Assembly: GCF_900130025.1 (NCBI RefSeq)
Contig: NZ_FQXR01000010.1
Span: 32,342-96,341 of the forward strand
Length of the DNA: 64,000 bases
Reading direction: 5' to 3'
From: Sporanaerobacter acetigenes DSM 13106
GTDB taxonomy: Bacteria; Bacillota; Clostridia; Tissierellales; Sporanaerobacteraceae
Each line of letters starts with the position of its first letter. The first letter of the stretch is position 1. Both the position numbers and the translations under genes were made by a program. The notes beneath the pieces were generated by a model. It did not search any database, was not told where the DNA came from, and saw only the letters and a list, made by a program, of their open reading frames with translations. Below are positions 18,113-25,986 of this stretch, one piece after another.

Positions 18113-19486
18113 CTAATGCTCCTCTATCAATAACTCTCCACTGTATATATCTTTTGATTTGTATATTCCATAGCTTGTTATAAGTCTTGAAGTCATATCT
18201 ATAGCTATTATTATCCATAGTGCCAATATATCCTTTTTGAAATAATAAGCCATGAGTAGTGAAAATGGAATTCTAATACACCAAAGTCCTATTCCTGCTA
18301 CAATCATAGGAACTTTGGTATATCCTGCACCCCTCAATGCTCCATTTAGTACCCCAGCAATATTTTGAGGAATTTGAGCAAATCCCATGATAAATAAATA
18401 CTGGATTCCTATTTTTATAACTTCCTCATCCTTTGTCAAAATCCTCATGATTTGTCTTGGGAAAAAGATAAGGGCTCCACCTGTAAATATAGTTATTATA
18501 AAAGTTCCTATAGTCAGTTGTTTTAGATATTTTTTGCCCATTTCTCTGTTTCCAGAACCTAAGGACTGACCTATAAAAGTAGTGGCAGCTACGCCAAATC
18601 CTGCCGCTGGCATATAGGAAATAGACTCTGCCTGAAGTCCAAGTTGATAAGCAGCAAAAGCCACTTCTCCATAGGAAAGAATGACTTTAGTGATAATAAT
18701 AGCTGCCAATTGCCAAAATATAGACTCAAGTGATGTTGGCATTCCAACTTTATATATAGAAAACACTTCTTTTCTATCTAATTTAAAAGAATTTGTTCCA
18801 AGGGAATTGGAAAGAACCCCATCCTTGCTATATAAAACCCAAAGTCCAAGAATAGCTGCAATAGCCTGTGATAATACAGTAGCAAGAGCAGCCCCTTGAA
18901 TTCCCATAGGTTTTAATCCGAAATGTCCAAATATAAAGGTATAGCCAAATAATACATTTAGAAAATTCATTATCAATGCAATTTTCATAGGAGTTTTAGC
19001 ATTTCCCATTCCTTGAAGTATTCCAGCCACGATTAGAACTATAGTCAAAAATGGAAGCCCCCAGGAAACTGTTCTTAAATGAATTGTACCATTTTGGAGC
19101 AAAGAAGGACTTGGATTAAAAATTTTTAAAAAATAAGATGCATTCCAAAAAAGTATCTGCTGGAGAACAAGAACCAGTATAACTGATGACATAATAGTTT
19201 GTTGAGCTACTTTCCTCAATTTTTCATTGTCATTGGCTCCATAAGCTTGAGCTACAAATACTGAAGCTCCAGTAGCTATTCCCTTAAAAAGAGCCCATAC
19301 TATTTGGGTGATTCTATTGCTTATTCCAAGAGAACCTATAGCTATAGCATCTATTCTTCCTATCATAGCCATGGAGATAAACCCTGCCATCATCTGCAAA
19401 ATATTTTCCGCAGTCACTGGTAGAATCATTGAAAGTATCTTTTTTCTTATTATCTTATTTTCATTTTTATCTATTTCCATTTTCAA
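18113..19486 (-). CDS. MATE family efflux transporter
   Basis: About 457 residues with twelve predicted membrane helices in two homologous halves, each with a MATE-type motif (PVTAENILQMMAGFISMAMIG in the first, KVGMPTSLESIFWQLAA in the second). It exports cationic drugs or metabolites using Na+ or H+. GAGGAG at 19495-19500 best fits a TTG start at 19486; ATG 19480 is the alternative. It ends 10 bases before the frame of the deaminase gene. Confidence 0.85.
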   Translation of the reverse strand: MKMEIDKNENKIIRKKILSMILPVTAENILQMMAGFISMAMIGRIDAIAIGSLGISNRITQIVWALFKGIATGASVFVAQAYGANDNEKLRKVAQQTIMSSVILVLVLQQILFWNASYFLKIFNPSPSLLQNGTIHLRTVSWGLPFLTIVLIVAGILQGMGNAKTPMKIALIMNFLNVLFGYTFIFGHFGLKPMGIQGAALATVLSQAIAAILGLWVLYSKDGVLSNSLGTNSFKLDRKEVFSIYKVGMPTSLESIFWQLAAIIITKVILSYGEVAFAAYQLGLQAESISYMPAAGFGVAATTFIGQSLGSGNREMGKKYLKQLTIGTFIITIFTGGALIFFPRQIMRILTKDEEVIKIGIQYLFIMGFAQIPQNIAGVLNGALRGAGYTKVPMIVAGIGLWCIRIPFSLLMAYYFKKDILALWIIIAIDMTSRLITSYGIYKSKDIYSGELLIEEH

Positions 19487-19550
19487 CAGCAATTCTCCTC
19501 ACACATATATTCAGAGATATTATAATATATTTCGTCCCCCTAAACAAGTA

Positions 19551-20351
19551 TTAAGTCAAAAATAATACTGCTCTCAACACATCAAAATAATCTATAGTTT
19601 TTATGACTATGGTCTTGGGTGAAGTTTGCACTGCTCCTGGATAAAACGAATTTCTAAAAGCCATGGTATGAGCTGTATATCTAATTTCAAGTTCAAATTC
19701 ATCAGGTAATTCTATCTTGCACTTATTTAAATCTCCCTTTAGTGCCTTTTCTACTCCTTCTTTGATGAGTTTTGTAGCTAATTCTGGATGAATACTTACA
19801 GTTGAATCTCCAATTCCTTCATTTACTGCTACTGTAACTATATTCTCATTTAAATTATTTACTTCTTCGCAAAGTCCCTTGTCTCCACTTAAAAATGCAA
19901 CAGGAATTCCTAAATAAGCTGCTATATAGGAATGCAATAAAAACTCGCTACAAATAGTTCCATTCAATTTTATATAGTCAATAGTAGAACTGTTCATAGT
20001 ATGGGCAAGAGGATTAAAATTTGAGCTAGCACAAGAATGATATCCTGTGTACATCAATGCATCAAAGGATTCATCCAATTCTTGAACCATTGAAAATGGA
20101 TGTCCACTCCAACCCCTTATGAGCTTTACATTTTCAGGCAATTTTGCTGGATTTATATTTCTTCCTGACTCATGGGCATCTTTGACCCAAATTTCTTCTG
20201 CTCCTGCCTTTAAGGCTCCCCTGCAAGCAGCTTCTACTTCTCTTGTCATCTGCTGTGCAAAATACTCATAGTCTTGTTTGCTCTTTGTTGTCTCATCCCA
20301 ATGGGTAATACCGGTAGTGCCCTCAATATCTGCACTCAAAAAAACTTTCAT
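19551..20351 (-). CDS. dppA: M55 family D-aminopeptidase
   Basis: A 266-residue DppA-type zinc peptidase. The metal ligands are in the expected order: D8 and E10 in ADIEGTTGI, H60 in KDAHESGRN, H105 in YTGYHSC, plus a Glu near 133 (GTICSEFLL). DppA hydrolyses peptides with an N-terminal D-amino acid, such as D-Ala-D-Ala, for nutrition. AAAGGAGGCGG precedes the ATG. It is divergent from the PucR regulator and probably shares a control region with it (20352-20580). Confidence 0.9.
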   Translation of the reverse strand: MKVFLSADIEGTTGITHWDETTKSKQDYEYFAQQMTREVEAACRGALKAGAEEIWVKDAHESGRNINPAKLPENVKLIRGWSGHPFSMVQELDESFDALMYTGYHSCASSNFNPLAHTMNSSTIDYIKLNGTICSEFLLHSYIAAYLGIPVAFLSGDKGLCEEVNNLNENIVTVAVNEGIGDSTVSIHPELATKLIKEGVEKALKGDLNKCKIELPDEFELEIRYTAHTMAFRNSFYPGAVQTSPKTIVIKTIDYFDVLRAVLFLT

Positions 20352-20580
20352 ATTTCCGCCTCCTTTATATAAACAAAATAGTTATAAATATATTCAATAT
20401 TTTATAAAACAATTATATCATTTAATTTATCCTTACAACATCTTTACTTGTATTTTTAAAAAAATTTTTACTCATTAAATTTTCTAAAAATGGGAAAACT
20501 CTAATGTTATACGCACTTGCATATATTAATTTAATGAAGTATACTAGTAAAAACATTCTAAATATAGGGGTGATCTCTCA

Positions 20581-22230
20581 ATGAAAATTCAAGAACTATT
20601 TGATCTTGGCAAAAATTTTAGTGACTTGGAAATTGTTTCTGGAAATGAATATTTAAATAACAGCATTAAAAATATTAGAATAATGGATATTCCTTATGAG
20701 AACTCCCAATTTAAAAAAGGGGATTTTGTTATAGTTTCTCCTGATATTATTGTTAAGGAAAAGATAAATCTTGTCACTATTTTAAATGTACTCAAAGAAC
20801 AAAAAATTGGTTTATTGGGATTTGTATCTAACAATAGCATAAGTGATGAAATTATTAAACACTTCCAACAAATAATTAAACTCTATGAAGTCAATTTCCC
20901 AGTCATTAAAATACCAGCAAACAACACTTATGAGGATATCATCTCTACTCTTAAATATACAAAAGACATAAATAGTTTCTTAGTCAATCAATTTAAGAAT
21001 AATCTTATTAGTTTAAAAAACACGAATTATTTCTCTACAAACAACATTCTTAATATACTCACACATTATATAAATGGTCTTGTACTGCTATTATCAACCA
21101 ATGGAGAAATAATTGATTTTGCCGATGCCAATCCTTTGGATGAAGAGAAAAAAATACTTACAGATACTATGTCGACTTTAATCAAAGACAATGAATCAAA
21201 CACTTTATCTACCCTTAATCCAATTGTATATAATGGTAGTGATGAAATCTATACAATATATCCATTAGAAACTTATGATAGAGATTTAGGATATCTTTGC
21301 ATAGTGGAAGAAATTGACAAGATAAGTGACAGTGAATACAATATCAAAATTTCCAATGAAGCTATACCTTTTATAATTATATCTTTGATGACTTATCATG
21401 AAAAGGAGCTTATATACAACAAGTCCAAAGAAGAATTTGTAAGAGGTATATTGTACGGATTGTATTCTGATAAAAATATTGTTGAAAAAGAAGCCAAATT
21501 TTTCAATATAGAATATAATTTAAAAAGATTTGTATGGATAATCAACATAAGACCTTTAAAAATAAGGCATTCAGATCCATTGGAATCAGAAAAAATACCT
21601 GCAAATATTATAAATGAAACTTTAAATATTGCCAAAGCTAGTTTTTATGATGACCATGCTATAACAAATACTTCCTCTATTGTATTTATAAGAATAAAAC
21701 ATGATATTCCCAATGAAAAACTACTTCAAAAATACAATACTCTTTTAAATACATTGGAATTTCAAATGCCTGAATATAAATTTTCTATCGGATTAAGTAG
21801 GGCTTATGATACCTTAGATGATTTGAATTTAGCCTATGAAGATGTAATTTTTAGTTTGAAAATAGGTGCTAAAATATTTAAAAATGGGAAAAGTATTTAT
21901 GCTTATGATGATTTGATAATATATCATCTTTTATATAAATATCCTAGCAATCCTATACTTGAAAGACTATATAACAATGGAATAGGAAAAATATATGCAT
22001 ATGATAGAGAAAACAACACTCAATTATTTGAAACCGTTCAAGTACTGATTAAACACAATTGCAATTTTTCTGAAACATCTGACAAACTATTCATCCATAG
22101 AAACACATTATATCAAAGGCTTAAAAAAGTTGAAGAAATTACAGGTTTGGATATGGATAGTTCTGAAACCAGACTTGTATTCCATTTAGGACTTAAAATA
22201 CATGACCTTTTTTCATTAAATTTAAAATAA
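20581..22230 (+). CDS. PucR family transcriptional regulator
   Basis: A 549-residue regulator. Residues about 8-125 form the PucR N-terminal ligand-sensing domain (MKIQELFDLGKNFSDLEIVSG...), a GGDEF-like/GAF-like middle follows, and the C-terminal HTH_30 domain near 480-545 is clear (KHNCNFSETSDKLFIHRNTL). AGGGGTGAT lies before the ATG. A weak promoter (TTGCAT at 20518, TATACT at 20540) lies upstream. It is divergent from dppA and was originally convergent with the C1-peptidase operon now at 33.6 kb, so those peptide-utilisation genes are plausible targets. Confidence 0.85.
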   Translation: MKIQELFDLGKNFSDLEIVSGNEYLNNSIKNIRIMDIPYENSQFKKGDFVIVSPDIIVKEKINLVTILNVLKEQKIGLLGFVSNNSISDEIIKHFQQIIKLYEVNFPVIKIPANNTYEDIISTLKYTKDINSFLVNQFKNNLISLKNTNYFSTNNILNILTHYINGLVLLLSTNGEIIDFADANPLDEEKKILTDTMSTLIKDNESNTLSTLNPIVYNGSDEIYTIYPLETYDRDLGYLCIVEEIDKISDSEYNIKISNEAIPFIIISLMTYHEKELIYNKSKEEFVRGILYGLYSDKNIVEKEAKFFNIEYNLKRFVWIINIRPLKIRHSDPLESEKIPANIINETLNIAKASFYDDHAITNTSSIVFIRIKHDIPNEKLLQKYNTLLNTLEFQMPEYKFSIGLSRAYDTLDDLNLAYEDVIFSLKIGAKIFKNGKSIYAYDDLIIYHLLYKYPSNPILERLYNNGIGKIYAYDRENNTQLFETVQVLIKHNCNFSETSDKLFIHRNTLYQRLKKVEEITGLDMDSSETRLVFHLGLKIHDLFSLNLK

Positions 22231-22248
22231 TATATTGCATAAGATAAA

Positions 22249-22296
22249 AAAATAGGCTTTCTTTGTTGTTGAATTTTCTCAACGAAAGCCTATTTT
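22249..22296. terminator. Bidirectional terminator after pucR
   Basis: AAAATAGGCTTTC (22249-22261) pairs perfectly with 22284-22296, with an inner GTTGA/TCAAC stem in the loop and A/T runs on both sides. It would terminate pucR on the plus strand and, in the ancestral arrangement, the C1-peptidase operon on the minus strand. Its right arm lies inside the 78-bp repeat; the left arm lies outside, so the right-end copy of the repeat lacks the hairpin. Confidence 0.85.
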
Positions 22297-22357
22297 GTCC
22301 CTATCTTTAAAACAATGGTCCTACTTGATCCCATGGGCTAAGTATTGTTGGAGCTTT
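22280..22357. repeat. Left 78-bp direct repeat (attachment-site-like)
   Basis: Identical over 78 bases to 33544-33621, with mismatches on both sides. It contains the last 16 codons plus stop of the C1-peptidase gene and 27 bases beyond. It marks the left boundary of an 11,264-bp insertion. Confidence 0.93.
22307..22357 (-). pseudogene. Displaced 3' end of the C1-peptidase gene
   Basis: Minus strand encodes KAPTILSPWDQVGPLF followed by TAA, identical to the last 16 residues of the intact gene at 33571. It has no start of its own. It is the remnant of the original gene end, left next to pucR when the island entered. Confidence 0.88.
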
Positions 22358-22392
22358 ATTTTTGTATAATAGAAGCATTTATATTATAAAAT

Positions 22393-24147
22393 TTATGCAA
22401 TAGAATCTGCATCTGAATCCATACTTTGTTCCTTCAAAAATCTGTAATAATATCCCTTCTTTTCTACCAATTCTTCAAAGTTCCATTTTTCCACTGCTTT
22501 TCCTTTATGTATTACATATATGACATCTGCATCTTTTATTGAGGATAACCTGTGAGCTATTTCTATGACTGTTTTATCTTTTAAAAATTCTTTCATGTTT
22601 TCGGATATTTCTTTCTGAGATATGTTGTCTAAGGCTGAGGTTGCTTCATCAAATATTATTATTTTTGAATTACTCAATATGGCTCTTACTATGGCTATTC
22701 TTTGTTTTTGTCCTCCTGACAGTTTTACTCCTCTTTCTCCTACTATTGTGTCAAATCCTTGGGGAAGATTTAAGATGAAATCATAGATCCCCGCTTTTTT
22801 ACATAAATCTTCTACATAGTTCCTATCTTTATTTTTTTCTAAGGTTAAATTGTTTATGATTGTATCGTCGAATAATAAAAGATCTTGGGTTACTATTGAG
22901 ATCTCTTTTCTTATACTTTTCAAATTGTATTCTTTTAATGGTATTCCGTCTATTATTATGTTCCCTTCGTCTGTATCCCAAGGTCTGTACAAAAGTTCGA
23001 TTATTGTTGTTTTCCCACATCCACTTGCTCCTACCAATGCTGTCGCTTTTCCGTTTTCAAATTTTAAATTTATCTTATCCAAGATTTTATTGCCTTTATT
23101 ATAAGAAAAGCTGACTTCGTTGAATGAGATATTTCCTTTGAAGGCATCGGTACATCTTTTACCTTTATTGTCTTGTTTTATGGTTATTGGTTCGTCCATT
23201 ATATTAAATACTCGGTTAATTGAGACTGAAGTTCTCTGTATTTTGGTGTTTGCGTTTATTATTTCCATGCAAGGTCCTATGAACATTCCTACATATTGCT
23301 GAAATGCAATGAGTTCACCGAAGGTCATCTCTTTGTTTATTATTTTATATCCCCCGTATCCATAGATTAATATTGTTATTAAGCTGCCCAGAAATCTTCC
23401 CCATGAGGAATTGCAGGAAATTATGACGTCAAGTTTTACGAATTTTTTTATGATGCTTTTTTCTTTGTGTATATAGTTTTTAAAGAATTTAAATACGGAT
23501 TTTGTTATTACTACGTTCATTATGTTCGATATGTATTCTTCTATTATGTTTGATATGTTTCCTGCTTTGTTTCTTATTTCACTTATTCTTTCCGATATGA
23601 TCTTGTTGAATTTAAATTGGCTGAACATCAGAATGAATTGAAGTAATACAACTAAAATCAGCAGGCTCGATTCCATTTTTATTAGAAAGAATAAAGCCAT
23701 GACGGCTGTGAAAATGTCTATTATTAATGAGAATAATACGTCGACTCCGAAGCTTTCTATGGTGTATATGTCGTTTTCTATGGTGCTGAGTATATTCCCA
23801 GTTTTTATGTTTGTAAAATAATTTCCCGATAGTTTTGATATATGTTTTAGGATATTCATCTTCAAATTGATTGAGACTTTTTTCTGCATCTTGGAATACA
23901 TATACTGCAGTATTATATTGAGCATGGCTGTTATGAGGCTTATTAAACCGTATAATATTGCAAGTTTTATCAATAATTTAATATTGCTCCCCTTTATGGC
24001 ATCGTCAAGGATTCTCTTTATCAGCTGAGGCTGAAAAAGACCCAATACAGATATGGAGAGCATTATGATAAAGTATATAAGCATAATGCCTTTACTGTTT
24101 TTTAACAATATTTTTAAAAACCTTTTTATGTTTTTCCTTTCGTTCAT
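22393..24147 (-). CDS. ABC exporter, fused membrane and ATPase domains
   Basis: A 584-residue half-transporter: six membrane helices in residues 15-310, then a nucleotide-binding domain with Walker A GASGCGKTT, signature LSGGQKQRIAIVRA, Walker B IIIFDEATSAL and the switch His in EIAHRLSS. No C39 peptidase domain is present at the N-terminus, so leader removal would need another protease, and an S8 protease gene lies 35 bases upstream. It is the last gene of the minus-strand island operon. Most likely it exports the modified peptide as a homodimer. Confidence 0.88.
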   Translation of the reverse strand: MNERKNIKRFLKILLKNSKGIMLIYFIIMLSISVLGLFQPQLIKRILDDAIKGSNIKLLIKLAILYGLISLITAMLNIILQYMYSKMQKKVSINLKMNILKHISKLSGNYFTNIKTGNILSTIENDIYTIESFGVDVLFSLIIDIFTAVMALFFLIKMESSLLILVVLLQFILMFSQFKFNKIISERISEIRNKAGNISNIIEEYISNIMNVVITKSVFKFFKNYIHKEKSIIKKFVKLDVIISCNSSWGRFLGSLITILIYGYGGYKIINKEMTFGELIAFQQYVGMFIGPCMEIINANTKIQRTSVSINRVFNIMDEPITIKQDNKGKRCTDAFKGNISFNEVSFSYNKGNKILDKINLKFENGKATALVGASGCGKTTIIELLYRPWDTDEGNIIIDGIPLKEYNLKSIRKEISIVTQDLLLFDDTIINNLTLEKNKDRNYVEDLCKKAGIYDFILNLPQGFDTIVGERGVKLSGGQKQRIAIVRAILSNSKIIIFDEATSALDNISQKEISENMKEFLKDKTVIEIAHRLSSIKDADVIYVIHKGKAVEKWNFEELVEKKGYYYRFLKEQSMDSDADSIA

Positions 24148-24182
24148 TTTTTCATCTCCATCATTATCTATGTTAATGGAAA

Positions 24183-25208
24183 TTATATATTATCTTTTTG
24201 ATATGATAAGGTCTTTGCTACAAGATTCGTTAGGGTTTCTATTGATACGAAATCATATCTTGATATATTAGGATAATCAAATTTAATATTAAATTCTCCT
24301 TCCAGTTTCTTTAACACTTCAAAGCAGTTATCATATGTTAATCCGATCTTTCTGCTGAAAAGGCTGTATTCATATATACCATCAGATTCATCTAATTTTA
24401 GTGCTTCTTTTACGGCATCCGCTGTCTTTAAAAGAATGGGACTATTTTTGTCATATAAATTTTTCTTAAAGTCGGGGTACCTTTTGCTTGCTTCCAAATC
24501 CTTTTCTGTCCAGTTGTTTCTACAAGCCATCCTTTCGAGTTTGTCATTTAATGATTCAAATGTCATTTCCGGTTCTTCCGATAACATACGGGCAATCTTT
24601 CCCGTAAGTTTTCCCGCTGCCTGACTGTTGCATTTTCCGAACAGAGCATAAGAATTTCCTGGTTTGCAGTTCATATACGGGTTATTGTCCATGATGCACT
24701 GAATATCTTTATCTTTGTTGTACCAGAAAGAGTTCTCATCTTCCAATATAAAACCCTTAACACCTATAACATTGTCAAAGGAAGCAGGATAGCTTTTCTC
24801 AAATCCGTTTGCAAGGGAACATACAATTATCTTGCCTTTTTCTTTCAACTTCCTGCATATTCCGTACAGATCTTCCACTTCTTCATTTTCTATAACCGAC
24901 AAGCTCAAATTTATAAGCCTGAAATCCTTATCCAAGAAATACTTTAAGGCTTCTTCTAATATCTGTATGTTTGTCCTTCCCATTTCATCAAGGACTTTCA
25001 CCGCAAATATTTTCACATCCTTGAATTCTCTCTTTATAACGGAGGCACAGGAAGTCCCATGGCCGTTTTCATCTTCATAATTATCATCTACCGTTATATA
25101 TTCATCATCACAGCTAAAAGACATTCCTCCTATTATATTATCTTTCAGATATTCGTGATTTTTATCAACTCCCGTATCCATCAGTACTGCCTTTACTTTA
25201 TTTTTCAT
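24183..25208 (-). CDS. S8 subtilisin-like protease fused to a carrier-protein-like domain
   Basis: A 341-residue cytoplasmic-looking protein without signal peptide or prodomain. Residues 1-215 are a subtilisin domain with the full triad: D11 (LMDTGVD), H50 (NGHGTSCAS) and S195 (KCNSQAAGK), and an oxyanion Asn in SLANG near 134. Residues about 262-341 read like an acyl carrier protein: IGLTYDNCFEVLKKLEGEFNI aligns with the DSLD helix of ACPs but has Tyr292 where the phosphopantetheine Ser would be, and VSIETLTNLV matches the last helix. A carrier-related family without the Ser is known from clostridial peptide maturation loci. It probably cuts the precursor leader. ATG 25208 has AAGGTGG 5 bases before it. 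Confidence 0.82.
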   Translation of the reverse strand: MKNKVKAVLMDTGVDKNHEYLKDNIIGGMSFSCDDEYITVDDNYEDENGHGTSCASVIKREFKDVKIFAVKVLDEMGRTNIQILEEALKYFLDKDFRLINLSLSVIENEEVEDLYGICRKLKEKGKIIVCSLANGFEKSYPASFDNVIGVKGFILEDENSFWYNKDKDIQCIMDNNPYMNCKPGNSYALFGKCNSQAAGKLTGKIARMLSEEPEMTFESLNDKLERMACRNNWTEKDLEASKRYPDFKKNLYDKNSPILLKTADAVKEALKLDESDGIYEYSLFSRKIGLTYDNCFEVLKKLEGEFNIKFDYPNISRYDFVSIETLTNLVAKTLSYQKDNI

Positions 25209-25237
25209 ATGTACCACCTTTGCTCACTATAAAACAT

Positions 25238-25900
25238 CTATTGAATTTTTCCGTCTACTATAGAAATCACTCTCTCTGCTTTCTTAGCTATACTGGTATT
25301 GTGGGTTATAACTATCAGCGTTTGATTGAATTCCTTGCTGGACATTTCAAGAAGCTCCATTACTTCTTCAGTAGTTTTTGTATCCAAATTTCCCGTAGGT
25401 TCGTCTGCAAGTATTATACTTGGCTTTGCTGCCAATGCCCTTCCTATAGCTACTCTCTGCTGCTGCCCTCCTGAAAGCTGATTTGGAAAATGTTCTCGTC
25501 TTTCAGTGAGTCCCAAAAAATTTATCAGTTTATCTATATATTCTTTATCAGGTATTTTTTTATCAAGTCTTATTGGCAGCTCTATATTTTCTCTTACTTT
25601 TAATACAGGTATTAAATTATACTGCTGAAATACAAACCCTATATTTGTTCTCCTGTATTTAGCCAGCATGTCCTCCGAAAATTTATATATATCATCACCG
25701 TTTATTTCAACGGTACCTTTCGTTGGTCTGTCAAGGCCTCCCAGAAGATGAAGAAGCGTCGATTTCCCGCTTCCGCTGGGTCCTATTATTGCTACAAACT
25801 CTCCTTTATCTACTCTCATATTTATATTCTTCAATGCATATACTCTATTTTCATCTTCTCCGTAAATCTTATTTAAGTTTACAGTTTTTAATATAGGCAT
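25238..25900 (-). CDS. MacB/LolD-type ABC ATPase
   Basis: A 220-residue ATPase with Walker A GPSGSGKSTLLHLLGG, signature LSGGQQQRVAIGRAL, Walker B IILADEPTGNLD and switch His in VITHNTSIA. The LADEPTGNLD form is typical of MacB/BceA/LolD partners of FtsX-like permeases, and such a permease is encoded 87 bases upstream. AAGGGGAT precedes the ATG. The pair may give immunity to the peptide or take part in export or sensing. Confidence 0.93.
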   Translation of the reverse strand: MPILKTVNLNKIYGEDENRVYALKNINMRVDKGEFVAIIGPSGSGKSTLLHLLGGLDRPTKGTVEINGDDIYKFSEDMLAKYRRTNIGFVFQQYNLIPVLKVRENIELPIRLDKKIPDKEYIDKLINFLGLTERREHFPNQLSGGQQQRVAIGRALAAKPSIILADEPTGNLDTKTTEEVMELLEMSSKEFNQTLIVITHNTSIAKKAERVISIVDGKIQ

Positions 25901-25986
25901 AAATTAAATCCCCTTTCATTATTTTTCTATTTTATAATACTTACAGGTTCAACTTATTTATAATTTTTCTTATTTTTTAAAAATTT

